A stretch of DNA of 64,000 nucleotides from Paludibacteraceae bacterium (GTDB lineage Bacteria; Bacteroidota; Bacteroidia; Bacteroidales; Paludibacteraceae). The notes beneath the pieces were generated by a model that made no database searches, was not told where the DNA came from, and saw nothing but the letters and a program-made list of their open reading frames with translations. Each line of letters opens with the position of its first letter. Position 1 is the first letter of the stretch. The stretch is from assembly GCA_024399955.1 (NCBI GenBank), contig JAKSNH010000002.1, positions 203,682 to 267,681 on the forward strand, written 5' to 3'. Position numbers and translations under genes: made by a program. Of this stretch, positions 25,491 through 35,257 are shown one piece after another.

Positions 25491-27686
25491 TTATTTGCAA
25501 TTTTTATTACCCGAAGTGTTAAATCGTGTGTATAAACGGAATAATATAGGTGGAATGATGAATGCCATAGTCACTACAGCGCTCATCCCTATGAGGGTGA
25601 CTGCACCAAGAGAGAACATAGCAGGGTGCTTAGCAAAGACCAGTACGCCAATTGCCATCAGCATAACAAGTGCGGACAAAATAATAGACTGTTTGTATTG
25701 TTTAAGTAGTCGTTCTCCGATTCGTTCTTGATTGATGAGTCCTTCCACCACAAAGATGGTGTAATCATCTCCTTGCCCAAAGATAAAGGTGGCTAAGATG
25801 ATATTGACGATATTAAATTGCAATCCGAATAAGTGCATGCATGCGATGATAATCACCCAACTGAGCAGCATGGGTATAAAGGCGATTATTCCAAGAGCCA
25901 AACTGCGGAAACTGATGCATAGGAAGATGAAGACAATCACGGAGCAGACTAATCCGATATAGTCAAAGTCCTGCGTGAGCACTGTGGCTACTTGTGCGTT
26001 TATTCTTTCCAAATCAAATCTGCCGGGCCAAAGTGCTGCCAAGGTGGCAGGGTGATGCAAGTCTTCGATAATAGGTCGTTGATTGATGATGGCTGCAAAA
26101 GGTTCAAAGGCATCTTCGCGGAATCCGAGTGTTTGTCCGGTTGTGATGACTTGCTGTACCAAACTATCAGCGTTATGTGTAGTGAAGTAATCGTTCCATT
26201 TGGTGATTCGTTGCTCTAACTCTGTGCGTGCCGATTCTGCTAAATAGAGTGGTTGATCGGAAACGGCTGACAATTGTTCAAACCACGCAAAATCCTCTCG
26301 TTGCTGTGGGGTCATATAGTTGATATGACTGATATTAGGATCAAAAAGTGGACGCGACGAGGTGACTATATCAATGCCTGCACAAACGATAATGATGGTT
26401 ATTGTTATGATCCCGATAAACGTTCGGTTGGGTGTTAGGCGGTTCAGTATCTTGCAGTGTATCTCTCGAATCGTGGTATGGGTAGCGGACATTAGATGGG
26501 GCAGGAATAGTATGCAGAAGAGAATAGTGCCTAACAACATGGCCGACGCAAAAATACCTAACTGTTGGAGTGCCGGTGAATGCAATGGAATCAGGACAAG
26601 AAAGGCTCCCACTGTGGTTATATTGCCAATAATGAGTGGTGATAGCACTTCTTGCAGAGTTTGTTTAATGGTTGTCGTATAGCGTTGATGAACGAGTAAG
26701 TGCAAGGGGTAATTAACGCTAATGCCAATTAGGATAGCACCTATTCCGAGCACAATAACGGACACGCTGCCCACAAAGATAGATAGGGCCGCCATGCCAA
26801 ATAGCCAACCAAATCCGATGGCGAGGAAGATGAGTGCTATATCGCGTTTGCGAGGGAAGGCATAGAGTAGTAGTGCAAGAATAAATACAATGGAAAGCAG
26901 GATAGCTCCAATGGAGTCGTGCTTGATTTGTTGTGCATTATTGACAGCAATGACCGGTGCTCCTAATAGACGAATAGCCACAGAAGGGTAGGCTTGTGCG
27001 ATGGTTTGTATAGAGGTGTTGAGCGAATCAATCAGCAGGGCATTACTGCCGGTCTCGGTGCTGCCATAAGGCGAGTCATAGAAAGCAAAACCGCGTTGAC
27101 AGTCGCTGGTCATTATATAGCCGTTATAGGAAGTAAAAGCAGACATGGCGCCGGCGTATTGACCGGATAGGCCGCGAGAAAGTGGTACCAGATGCAGAGG
27201 GTCCTGAGTGATGGCAGGATAGAGGAAGGAGGTGCCCGGCATGGAGAGTAACTGCTTATCTCCATTTAGGATAACCTGCAATGTGTCGCTACCGGCATAG
27301 ATACTGTCTAATAACCGATAGGCCTCATCTGTCATAAAGTAAGGCAGGTGTCGGTAGATATAGTCTAAGCGCGTCAATACGCCATCTAAATCCACTTCGG
27401 TAATAGCATGATTATGCAAATCCGCAAAGGCATCAATAGCCTGTGTGATGGAGTCCGGATCCGTGCCATCAAAGATGACCACAATACGCGAAGCTTCATT
27501 GATGGACGAATAGACCTGCATGGATTCGGTGTATTCCTCGTCTTGTGGCAGGAAAGCAAAAATATCCTCTTCGTAGTTCAGACGCGCAGCGAGAACGCCC
27601 ATTAGAACGAACAGTGCTATCCCTAATCCCCAAGCGACCTTGTGGTGGGAAGTGAACCAGTCATATAGTTTAATGAATGCGTTCAT
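25491..27686 (-). CDS. MMPL/RND-family exporter of the aryl polyene cluster
   Basis: 731 residues with the RND layout: one N-terminal membrane helix, a large periplasmic loop (residues ~35-240), five to six helices, a second loop (~430-580), and a final block of helices. The first block (YAFPRKRDIALIFLAIGFGW, GISVNYPLHLLVHQRY) is typical of MMPL proteins of lipid clusters, which move lipids or polyene acyl chains across or out of the inner membrane. It is the last gene of the long minus-strand cluster, overlapping the ligase gene by 17 bases. Confidence 0.8.
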   Translation of the reverse strand: MNAFIKLYDWFTSHHKVAWGLGIALFVLMGVLAARLNYEEDIFAFLPQDEEYTESMQVYSSINEASRIVVIFDGTDPDSITQAIDAFADLHNHAITEVDLDGVLTRLDYIYRHLPYFMTDEAYRLLDSIYAGSDTLQVILNGDKQLLSMPGTSFLYPAITQDPLHLVPLSRGLSGQYAGAMSAFTSYNGYIMTSDCQRGFAFYDSPYGSTETGSNALLIDSLNTSIQTIAQAYPSVAIRLLGAPVIAVNNAQQIKHDSIGAILLSIVFILALLLYAFPRKRDIALIFLAIGFGWLFGMAALSIFVGSVSVIVLGIGAILIGISVNYPLHLLVHQRYTTTIKQTLQEVLSPLIIGNITTVGAFLVLIPLHSPALQQLGIFASAMLLGTILFCILFLPHLMSATHTTIREIHCKILNRLTPNRTFIGIITITIIIVCAGIDIVTSSRPLFDPNISHINYMTPQQREDFAWFEQLSAVSDQPLYLAESARTELEQRITKWNDYFTTHNADSLVQQVITTGQTLGFREDAFEPFAAIINQRPIIEDLHHPATLAALWPGRFDLERINAQVATVLTQDFDYIGLVCSVIVFIFLCISFRSLALGIIAFIPMLLSWVIIIACMHLFGLQFNIVNIILATFIFGQGDDYTIFVVEGLINQERIGERLLKQYKQSIILSALVMLMAIGVLVFAKHPAMFSLGAVTLIGMSAVVTMAFIIPPILFRLYTRFNTSGNKNCK

Positions 27687-28989
27687 CGATGAATTTAATC
27701 GGTTTACGAGACTTAGCCGGGAAGTTAATGCCTTGAATCACATCAGCTGGCAGCACTTCCACGATGGGTGCTACACGCAGTCGAGCGCGGAAACGGTCCT
27801 TAAGGTCCTTGATGATATTCTCCTGACTGAATTGTGCAAAGGGCGATTGGGCTTGCAGCGGTTTAAGACCGATACGCACTACCACTTCATCTGTTCCCGT
27901 CTCCGAGGTGCGAACAACAATGACGTAGTTTTGTATATATTCAGCATTGTCAAGTACGTCGTTAATGGCTGGAGGATAGACGGTGGTACCTTTGAGTTTA
28001 ATCATGTTATTCTTTCGTCCCAAAAGGGGTGTCAGTCGATAACTATTGCGGCCACAGCGACATGGTTCGGTTACCTTAGATGCTATGTCTCCTGTGCGGA
28101 ATCGCAACAAAGGCATGGCTTCTACGCCCAACGTGGTAATCACTATCTCACCCGATTGACCGTCAGGAACAACACGACCATTTTCATCTACGATCTCTAC
28201 AATAACCAATTCAGGGTGTAAGTGCCCACCGCATTGATATTCGCATTCAGCAAAAGTAGACCCCATCTCAGTGGACGAATACGTAGCATACATCTCAATC
28301 TCCGGCCATACCTGCTGAATGCGCTTGCCTAAGAGGTTGAGCGTGAAATCTTGATTGCGCAATCCCTCACCGATGCAGATAATCTTCTTGACTGAACAGC
28401 GATGATAATCGATGTTGTGTTGTTCGGCGTATTCCACCAATCGCAGAATGAAACTTGGCACGCACATTAACGTGTCGGGTTGAACACGTTGAATAGTGTC
28501 CCATTGCAGTTCAGGTATGCCATTGCCTACTCGAATAATTCCGGCACCTAATTTGCGCAAACCTAAACTATATGCCATTCCGGCAATGAAACGTTTATCC
28601 ATAGTTAACATCAGTTGTACAATCGACTCATCGGTTACACCGGCGGTCTTAAACGACTTATATTCATTCAACGCTTGCCGCTCCAAGTCCTTGTCGGTAT
28701 AGGCAAAAGTAACGGGTTCACCTGTCGTACCGGATGTGGTACTATAATCCACTATCTCTTTGCGAGTGCAGCATAAGAAATCATTACTGCATTGATGCAA
28801 GTCGGACTTCTCGGTGAAAGGTAACCGTTGCAAATCCTCTAACGAACGAATCTCATTGATATCAATGTGCTGCTCGTGGAACATGCGCTGATAGAAAGGT
28901 GAATGTTCCTGCAGATAAACTAACTGTTCGTGCAGTTTTTGCTCCTGAAAGGCCTTGATGGCTTCTACTGATTCAAATTCAATATCCAT
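27670..28989 (-). CDS. Acyl/aryl-CoA-type AMP-forming ligase (phenylacetate-CoA ligase-like)
   Basis: About 439 residues from ATG 28989; ATG 29010 and 29019 are alternatives overlapping the upstream gene more. The family adenylates an aromatic or fatty acid and transfers it to CoA or to an ACP. The P-loop is YSTTSGTTGEPVTF; further motifs are YATYSSTEMG, GEIVITTLG and RFRTGDIA. In aryl polyene clusters such a ligase loads the aromatic starter, probably a hydroxybenzoate-type acid, on an ACP (family knowledge). No ammonia-lyase for making the starter is in the window. Confidence 0.85.
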   Translation of the reverse strand: MDIEFESVEAIKAFQEQKLHEQLVYLQEHSPFYQRMFHEQHIDINEIRSLEDLQRLPFTEKSDLHQCSNDFLCCTRKEIVDYSTTSGTTGEPVTFAYTDKDLERQALNEYKSFKTAGVTDESIVQLMLTMDKRFIAGMAYSLGLRKLGAGIIRVGNGIPELQWDTIQRVQPDTLMCVPSFILRLVEYAEQHNIDYHRCSVKKIICIGEGLRNQDFTLNLLGKRIQQVWPEIEMYATYSSTEMGSTFAECEYQCGGHLHPELVIVEIVDENGRVVPDGQSGEIVITTLGVEAMPLLRFRTGDIASKVTEPCRCGRNSYRLTPLLGRKNNMIKLKGTTVYPPAINDVLDNAEYIQNYVIVVRTSETGTDEVVVRIGLKPLQAQSPFAQFSQENIIKDLKDRFRARLRVAPIVEVLPADVIQGINFPAKSRKPIKFIDERIH

Positions 28990-29783
28990 TGTATAAATTC
29001 TTTTTTCCATTGATGGCACTCCTCTGTGCCTTTAATCACTGTTGCTCCAAAACCATGTCCGCCGGTGCGGTACTGAAGGTATAGATGGGGCACGTGATGC
29101 ACCGTTAATGCCGAATCCAACATCTCACTATTGTGGTACTTAACAACCGGGTCATCTTGACAATTAACCAGAAAAACCGGTGGACAGTCGGGACGAACAT
29201 GGTCTTCGATGGAGAGTGAGTCCTGCATGGTTTTGTTCCACTGCCTCCATACACCCAACGCTCCTCGGCGACTGCGTTTATGTGTATAGGTCTTGTCGCG
29301 CATTGTGACTACCGGATAGATAGGACATAGGAAAGTGGGCTTATAGTCGGTGCGGTTATATAGATAAGATAGCATCGTCAGATGTCCTCCGGCCGAGAAA
29401 CCCATCACCCCAATGCGGTTGCGGTTGATATGTAGTGAGTCGGCATGCGTATGCACATACTCCAAAGCTTGCTCTACGTCGGTCAGCATATCTGGGTACT
29501 TATGTCCGATACCTAATACGCGGAATCCAAACACATATGCAGGGATAGTAGCCACGCGGTAGCGCAGCACAAAAGCATTGATGCCGTTTTGATTGAGCCA
29601 AGCAGCAACACTATCACCTTCATTATGCATGTCCAACCACGAGTAACTGCCACCTGGACATACAATGACGGCAATGCCGGTGTTGGTGGCAGAATCAACT
29701 AAGTAAGGTGTCAATCGTTGTTTGGCACACAAGGTTGAGAGACATAATAGCGCTATAATGATGCTAACTAATCGTTGTCGCAT
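28965..29783 (-). CDS. Secreted alpha/beta-hydrolase (esterase/lipase-like)
   Basis: 272 residues with signal peptide MRQRLVSIIIALLCLSTLCA. The alpha/beta-hydrolase core has the oxyanion GGSYSW segment, nucleophile GFSAGGH, acid in NCQDDPVVKY and final His in GGHGFG. It resembles the acetyl-xylan-esterase-like 'alpha/beta hydrolase_3' group. In this cluster it may trim or release an ester in the periplasm (inference). Confidence 0.8.
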   Translation of the reverse strand: MRQRLVSIIIALLCLSTLCAKQRLTPYLVDSATNTGIAVIVCPGGSYSWLDMHNEGDSVAAWLNQNGINAFVLRYRVATIPAYVFGFRVLGIGHKYPDMLTDVEQALEYVHTHADSLHINRNRIGVMGFSAGGHLTMLSYLYNRTDYKPTFLCPIYPVVTMRDKTYTHKRSRRGALGVWRQWNKTMQDSLSIEDHVRPDCPPVFLVNCQDDPVVKYHNSEMLDSALTVHHVPHLYLQYRTGGHGFGATVIKGTEECHQWKKEFIQWILNLNQ

Positions 29784-31168
29784 ATCCAGTGTTGATATAG
29801 ATGTCGTATGTTCTTGGTTCGTTCTTGATACGTTTTCCCGTACGTTGTGTCGTCAGGCATGATAAGGGGTTTGACTGCAGCACGTATTTCGCGAGGTTTA
29901 CCTACAAAGAAAGGCTGTTTGCTCAATGCCTGCCATAATCCGCGCAGTACGATTGGACGAATAGGCAAGTGCATCTGTTCCGCCATGTAAAAAGCTCCGC
30001 GATGGAAGCGTCCCACTTCGCCATCTATGGTACGAGTGCCTTCTGGGAAGATAGCCACCGAGTAACCTTGTTCCACGTAACGTTGTATGCCCGGCACAAT
30101 ATCGTCCACACCTTCCTCAATAGTGACTATACCTACGGCACGAGAGATGAATCCGTAGAAAATATTATGCGTCACATGTGTTTTGCCCACTATGACAAAG
30201 TGATCGCCTAAGGCAAACAGCATGGGGATATCTAAAAGCGAAGTGTGGTTGACGATGATGATTTCCGGAGTAGCAACCGGCAAGGTGTCAATACGCAATG
30301 CAGCGTGTGGGGCAGTGCCCAGTAGGAATCGGCATCCTACACCTAATCCATGACGATAATGCGTCATGATTTTATTGCGGGCAAATAGGTAATACCCCCA
30401 TAGCACGATATTGCAACCAATAGCAAAGAGTGCAAAGATAATACTGAAATAGACGGTGCGGAAGTAGCGGCGAGGTAAACCGTAAATGACTGCCATCACA
30501 CATAGAATAGTGTTGAGCAATGAGATACGGGCGAAGTCTCTCACCGGACGAAAGTAACTCACACGTTCCTCTTGTGGTGGGTAATAGACACGAATAGGTA
30601 CCGGCAGGATAGGTACAGATGCCCACGCAGAACAAACCAACACCACTAATTCGGCTTCGTATCGACGAGTCATGCACCATTCGCCGCGCAGGTTATCTAG
30701 CGGATAAATACGGAACCCTGTTTGGGTATCCGGTAATGCCATGCCGGTCTGCATCTTGAACCAGAAATTAGAGAAGCGATTAGCGAACGTGCTGCGGCGA
30801 GGTTTATTGACATGTGTTGTACCACGGTTACCGATGATGATAGCTTCCGGACGAATAGCACTTAATCGCAGCATGGCAGGGATATCATCAGGGTAATGCT
30901 GTCCGTCACTATCTATCGTCAAAGCATGCGTGAACCCTAATGTACGAGCCTCACGGAATCCTCGTTTGAGCGCGTAGCCCTTGCCGCGATTCGTGGAGTA
31001 ATAAACGATATGCAGCCGCTCATCTTCAATGGCTTGTACCGCCTCCAAAGAGCCATCTGTTGCGCCATCTACTACAACAATGACCGGCAGGTACTGCAGG
31101 ACTTGCTTAACGACATCGGCAACAGTGCCGACGTTATTGTAAGTTGGTATAAGCGCACAAGTGGTCAT
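29768..31168 (-). CDS. Glycosyltransferase-acyltransferase fusion protein
   Basis: 466 residues. Residues 1-~205 are a GT2 domain of the dolichol-phosphate-mannose-synthase type (CALIPTYNNVGTVADVV, VVDGATDGS, IDSDGQHYPDDIP). About residues 215-260 hold one or two membrane helices. The C-terminal ~200 residues are a PlsC-type acyltransferase with NHTSLLDIP (the HxxxxD motif) and FPEGTRT. Such fusions occur in aryl polyene clusters, where the product is attached to a glycolipid-like anchor in the inner membrane. Overlaps its neighbours by a few bases. Confidence 0.85.
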   Translation of the reverse strand: MTTCALIPTYNNVGTVADVVKQVLQYLPVIVVVDGATDGSLEAVQAIEDERLHIVYYSTNRGKGYALKRGFREARTLGFTHALTIDSDGQHYPDDIPAMLRLSAIRPEAIIIGNRGTTHVNKPRRSTFANRFSNFWFKMQTGMALPDTQTGFRIYPLDNLRGEWCMTRRYEAELVVLVCSAWASVPILPVPIRVYYPPQEERVSYFRPVRDFARISLLNTILCVMAVIYGLPRRYFRTVYFSIIFALFAIGCNIVLWGYYLFARNKIMTHYRHGLGVGCRFLLGTAPHAALRIDTLPVATPEIIIVNHTSLLDIPMLFALGDHFVIVGKTHVTHNIFYGFISRAVGIVTIEEGVDDIVPGIQRYVEQGYSVAIFPEGTRTIDGEVGRFHRGAFYMAEQMHLPIRPIVLRGLWQALSKQPFFVGKPREIRAAVKPLIMPDDTTYGKTYQERTKNIRHLYQHWICDND

Positions 31169-31893
31169 TAACTATATAAGCCTCCGTTGATGTTGATACA
31201 CTCTCCTGTTATATAAGCTGCCTCTTCGCTAGCCAAAAAACTGACCAAAGCGGCTACTTCTTCGGGTTGACCAAAACGTGCTGCAGGAATGAGTTGTTTA
31301 AGCATATCTTCAGGCAATCCATCCACCATGTCGGTTTGAATGAATCCCGGAGCCACAGCATTGACGGTGATTCGTTTCTTCGCTACTTCTTGTGCCAACG
31401 ACTTGGTGGCGGCTATTACTCCTCCTTTAGAAGCCGAGTAATTAGTCTGTCCGGCTAAACCTTTCAACCCACTCAAAGAGGCTATATTGATGATACGTCC
31501 ATAACGTTTTCTCACCATCATGGCTAATAAGGGACGAGTTACGTTGTAGAACGAGAAGAGGTTAGTGCGAATAACTTTCTCAAAGTCCTCCGGCTCCAGA
31601 AAAACCATCAGTTCATCGTGACGAATACCGGCATTATTGACCAGCACCGATATATATTCGTTGGGATGTTGTTCAGTCCATGACGTCAGGGCTTGCTGAC
31701 AAGCAGTAGTGTCCGCCACATCAAACTTGAATAACTCGCCTTGTCCTCCCTGTGCTGTTATCTCGTCCAATGTGCGTTGTGCCTCCGCATCATTGCTGCG
31801 GTAATTAATCAGCACATGGTAACCATCTTTCGCTAATCTAATGGCAATAGCGCGACCTATTCCGCGACTTGCTCCTGTAACTAATGCATACAT
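31168..31893 (-). CDS. 3-oxoacyl-ACP reductase (FabG-like)
   Basis: 241 residues, short-chain dehydrogenase fold. NADPH-binding TGASRGIGRA, NNAGI, catalytic Ser in ASLSG, YSASKGG with Tyr and Lys, and the FabG-like ending GECININGGLYS. In the cluster it would reduce the keto group formed in each polyene elongation round. Shares a base with the following fusion gene. Confidence 0.92.
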   Translation of the reverse strand: MYALVTGASRGIGRAIAIRLAKDGYHVLINYRSNDAEAQRTLDEITAQGGQGELFKFDVADTTACQQALTSWTEQHPNEYISVLVNNAGIRHDELMVFLEPEDFEKVIRTNLFSFYNVTRPLLAMMVRKRYGRIINIASLSGLKGLAGQTNYSASKGGVIAATKSLAQEVAKKRITVNAVAPGFIQTDMVDGLPEDMLKQLIPAARFGQPEEVAALVSFLASEEAAYITGECININGGLYS

Positions 31894-33299
31894 ATTTGGT
31901 TAATTGTTAATTGGTTAATTGCTAATTGGTTAATTGTAAACCTTGCACTCATCGTTGTTCCTACTATACCGTGCAGTATCAGCGATTGTCCTGTCAGGAA
32001 TAGTCCTTTTAGCGGTGTGCGAGGCATGATGAGCGTTGTAGCGATTGACCTACAATCCTTATATGTGCCATAAGCCGAGCCTCGTTCGCTGCGCAGGTAA
32101 TGATGCCAAGTCAGAGGAGTAGAGCTCCATGTTTCTACAATCTGTTCCTGCAGTTCGGGCAGCGCCGTTAATGCCAAGTCAATGCACTGCTCAGTCATCT
32201 TGCTTTTCCACTCCTCATATTCTTGTCCGCGATGCCCCATCGGTTGTGCGCTCCATTTCTCTACCGCCTCCCAGTCCATCGGTGTTAAGATATCTATGGC
32301 GTTTTGGTTAGGGTAGGTGTAAACAAGTATATGATTGATGTCCTTACCTGTATCGTCCCAAATAGGAGTTCCTGCTCGATGCACATAAATAGGTCCTTGC
32401 TTACTGCCACGCAGAGGTTGATTCAGTTGGATATTCACCGTGAAGCATCCAGGAGTAGAGGTTAGGTTAGTGATGCGACGTTTATACACAGGTCTCATTG
32501 AGCTGCCTTCACTCAATAGGCGCATTGTTGCAGCCGGTTGGATAGCGGAAACTACGATGTCTGCCTCTAATCGCTCTCCATTGGTTAATTCCACTCCTGC
32601 CACTCGACCATCTTGTTCGATGATACGACTTACATTGCAACCACATCGCAACGCACCCTGATAGCGTTTAAGTCGCTGACATAGGTAAGCAATAATCTCT
32701 TCTCCGCCACCTTGCAGTCGTTTAGTAGATGTAATAAAACCCCACATGATTTCGGCATACTCAAAGAGTGGCAACCGTTGCTTTTTCATGTCAATGATAA
32801 TCGACATTGCCGATAGTACATCTCGTAGATGTTCATCGGTTATTGTGCTTCTTAACCACTCCCATGCGTTCTGCTCCCAGTACGGACCGGTTTGGTCTAA
32901 TGGGCAATGAGCAATTGTGCATAGAGTCTGCATATAGGTTTTAATGGCCTCTTTCTGATGCGGAAAACATTTAGTCAAGTACGCTTGTGCCTGGCGGGCA
33001 CCGCATGGTAGGTGATAATAATCATTACCGATATAGATATCATGTCCCTTCACTTCCTTCCAATGCAATTGGGTCAATCCTAACTGCCTAAACAGTCGCC
33101 ACACGGGTGTCCAACGTTTTAGTCCTCCCACGAAATGGCATCCGGTCTCGAAATGCAGTCCGTTGCGCACGAATGATTGCATGCAACCGCCTGGACGGAT
33201 GTTCTGCTCCAAGACCATCACAGCATCACCTTGTTGTGCCAATAGGCAGCCTACTTCCAGTCCACCTATTCCTGCTCCTATTACGATAACTCGTCGCAC
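31881..33299 (-). CDS. FAD-dependent desaturase/isomerase-like oxidoreductase (CrtI family)
   Basis: 472 residues. FAD-binding VIGAGIGGLEVGCLLAQQG followed by EQNIRPGG; the interior and C-terminal segment (YKDCRSIATTLIMPRTPLKG, LFLTGQSLILHGIVG) match the phytoene-desaturase/retinol-saturase superfamily, which is found in flexirubin-type clusters. Its exact reaction on the polyene is unknown. The last ~20 residues (INQLAINQLTINQ) are encoded by a tandem repeat and are probably a late extension of the frame. Confidence 0.82.
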   Translation of the reverse strand: MRRVIVIGAGIGGLEVGCLLAQQGDAVMVLEQNIRPGGCMQSFVRNGLHFETGCHFVGGLKRWTPVWRLFRQLGLTQLHWKEVKGHDIYIGNDYYHLPCGARQAQAYLTKCFPHQKEAIKTYMQTLCTIAHCPLDQTGPYWEQNAWEWLRSTITDEHLRDVLSAMSIIIDMKKQRLPLFEYAEIMWGFITSTKRLQGGGEEIIAYLCQRLKRYQGALRCGCNVSRIIEQDGRVAGVELTNGERLEADIVVSAIQPAATMRLLSEGSSMRPVYKRRITNLTSTPGCFTVNIQLNQPLRGSKQGPIYVHRAGTPIWDDTGKDINHILVYTYPNQNAIDILTPMDWEAVEKWSAQPMGHRGQEYEEWKSKMTEQCIDLALTALPELQEQIVETWSSTPLTWHHYLRSERGSAYGTYKDCRSIATTLIMPRTPLKGLFLTGQSLILHGIVGTTMSARFTINQLAINQLTINQICMH

Positions 33300-33631
33300 G
33301 ATACTTTCAGTTTAACACTCACTACGTTTCCCGAAGTCACCACGGCCGTCATGCCTTTCTCCGACCATGTGATATCCACGTCGGCTTCATGATGCAGATT
33401 GGGATCCAGTGGTACCAGGAACTTACACTGTTTAATATGTTTCCAATGAACATCCTTGCCTAACGCTATGCTGGCGCACTCACGGATCATCTCAACATGG
33501 CAGGCTCCCGGAGCAATAGGATGACCGGGGAAATGTCCTGCATACACCGGACAATCCGCAGGTAATTGCACATGGAAAAGGGCATGTCCTGCTTCGATCT
33601 CTTGCGATATAATATGGTAGAAATTGGTCAT
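33281..33631 (-). CDS. Hot-dog-fold dehydratase-like protein (FabZ-like)
   Basis: 116 residues. The core motif YAGHFPGHPIAPGACHVEMIRE matches the FabZ active-site helix: His in HFPG and a Glu six residues after the PG turn. It is likely one of the two dehydratase subunits that convert beta-hydroxyacyl-ACP to the trans-enoyl form. A thioesterase role cannot be ruled out. It overlaps both neighbours by a few bases. Confidence 0.8.
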   Translation of the reverse strand: MTNFYHIISQEIEAGHALFHVQLPADCPVYAGHFPGHPIAPGACHVEMIRECASIALGKDVHWKHIKQCKFLVPLDPNLHHEADVDITWSEKGMTAVVTSGNVVSVKLKVSCDELS

Positions 33632-34041
33632 TGCGGTAAGAAAATCTTTAATTCACCACTGGCGATGATGTCCTGCTGAATCCGAGTGGTAGCAATCACT
33701 AATAGTATTTCGCCTACAACGGCTTTCAAGGCTATTTGGGTTTTTATACATTCACCTACTTGAGGTAGGCGGTTAATCGTCACATCCTTTACGTCTGCTA
33801 AAAAACCGATATGTCCTGCATCCTGTGGATGACTCTCCTTTACGCATACGGCTACCGATTGCGCCATGTGTTCAATCAGTCCTGCCTCCATTAGTTGTCC
33901 TTGGTTGGCGAACCAATTAGAGTCTGTAATAGTGAGTTGGGCGGTTACCTGTTCTCCATCAATTGTGGCACTATCTACCATCACCATCGGTGCGCGATGG
34001 GGCAGGTAAGTAAGGATATCTTGACTAGTCAGTTGTTTCAT
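33628..34041 (-). CDS. 3-hydroxyacyl-ACP dehydratase-like protein
   Basis: 137 residues, hot-dog fold. It has the LPHRAPMVMVD opening found in FabA/FabZ relatives of aryl polyene clusters and the helix GLIEHMAQSVAV with the likely catalytic Glu. It would act with the neighbouring hot-dog protein, since polyene systems use a heteromeric dehydratase (family knowledge). Overlaps the adjacent ketosynthase by four bases. Confidence 0.82.
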   Translation of the reverse strand: MKQLTSQDILTYLPHRAPMVMVDSATIDGEQVTAQLTITDSNWFANQGQLMEAGLIEHMAQSVAVCVKESHPQDAGHIGFLADVKDVTINRLPQVGECIKTQIALKAVVGEILLVIATTRIQQDIIASGELKIFLPQ

Positions 34042-35255
34042 AGTGCACGAATAATCAAACTCGAATTAGTGCCTCCAAATCCGAAGGAGTTATTCAGGAA
34101 CGTATCAAAGCGTTTATCCAATCGTTCATTGGGTATCCATAAGTGCTGACTATCCTCATCGGGAGTCTCGAAATTCAGGTTGGGAGCAATAAATCCGTTC
34201 TGCATCATCAGTATAGCATAGATTGTTTCGCTGGCTCCTGCCATCCACATCTCATGCCCCGTCTGACTCTTGGTGGATGTGATAGGCAATGTTTTTTCGC
34301 CAAACACTTTATACAGTGCTTTGGCTTCGCTGGCATCACCTACCGGTGTGGAGGTGGCATGTGCGTTCACGTAACCTATCTCGCTGCGGCTGATGCCTGC
34401 TTGACGAATAGCCATCTCTAAACTCTGCACCGGTCCCTCAAAGTTAGGATTGGCGATATGATTGCCGTTTCCCGAGAATCCATATCCTAATACTTCGGCA
34501 ATGATGGTGGCACCGCGTTTAACGGCATGTTCGTACTCTTCTAAAATCACCGTGGCTGCTCCGCCGGATGGCACTAACCCATCGCGGTTTTTATCAAAGG
34601 GACGAGAGGCCTTGGTGGGTTCGTCCTCACGCATACTAAAAGCCGATATGCCATCAAAAGCAGCGACTGCCATGATATTCGTTTCTTGTGCTCCTCCACA
34701 TATAATCATATCTTGCATGCCCTCTCTAATCAGCACACTACCTAATCCAATCGCATGACTGCCGCTGGCGCAAGCTGCCGAAATGGTCATGTTAATGCCT
34801 CTCAGCTTAAACAGGCTGCCTAAGTTCATGGTGATGGTTGAGTTCATTGACTGGAAGATGGCTCCGGCACCGCACATTGTAGTGTCATGCATCATACGAC
34901 AACGGTCCGTACTGCGGATAACTGCTTCCGCAGATGAGTCGTTTCCGTATAGAATACCTACATCGTTCTTGAGCAAGTAGTCCTCATCAATGCCGGCTTG
35001 ACGCAAAGCATCTGCTGTGGCACAATAGGCGTATTTACCTTCTTCCGGCAGAAAAGCACGTTGGTGACGGTCCAGAACGGACTTCAGATCCGGTTCCGGC
35101 ACGTGTGCCGTCAGGATGCTGCGGAAGCCTTGGTCTCTGCGACTTGGGTCGGTTGTTATACCCGATACACCGTTGTAAAGCGCATCACGCACAGCATCTA
35201 GATTAGTGCCTAAACATGAATAAATACCCATTCCTGTTATTACTACTCGTCTCAT
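34038..35255 (-). CDS. Beta-ketoacyl-ACP synthase II-type ketosynthase
   Basis: 405 residues, normal FabF length. Catalytic triad complete: Cys in ISAACASGSHAIG, His in NAHATSTPVGD, and Lys/His in TKSQTGHEMWMAGASE. The C-terminus NNSFGFGGTNSSLI is typical. It is one of three intact ketosynthases of the cluster and extends the polyene chain. Confidence 0.92.
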   Translation of the reverse strand: MRRVVITGMGIYSCLGTNLDAVRDALYNGVSGITTDPSRRDQGFRSILTAHVPEPDLKSVLDRHQRAFLPEEGKYAYCATADALRQAGIDEDYLLKNDVGILYGNDSSAEAVIRSTDRCRMMHDTTMCGAGAIFQSMNSTITMNLGSLFKLRGINMTISAACASGSHAIGLGSVLIREGMQDMIICGGAQETNIMAVAAFDGISAFSMREDEPTKASRPFDKNRDGLVPSGGAATVILEEYEHAVKRGATIIAEVLGYGFSGNGNHIANPNFEGPVQSLEMAIRQAGISRSEIGYVNAHATSTPVGDASEAKALYKVFGEKTLPITSTKSQTGHEMWMAGASETIYAILMMQNGFIAPNLNFETPDEDSQHLWIPNERLDKRFDTFLNNSFGFGGTNSSLIIRAL

Positions 35256-35257
35256 AA

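Noticed and set aside
32129..32661. Plus-strand frames in the desaturase gene
   Set aside because: They are shadows of a well-supported FAD enzyme on the minus strand.
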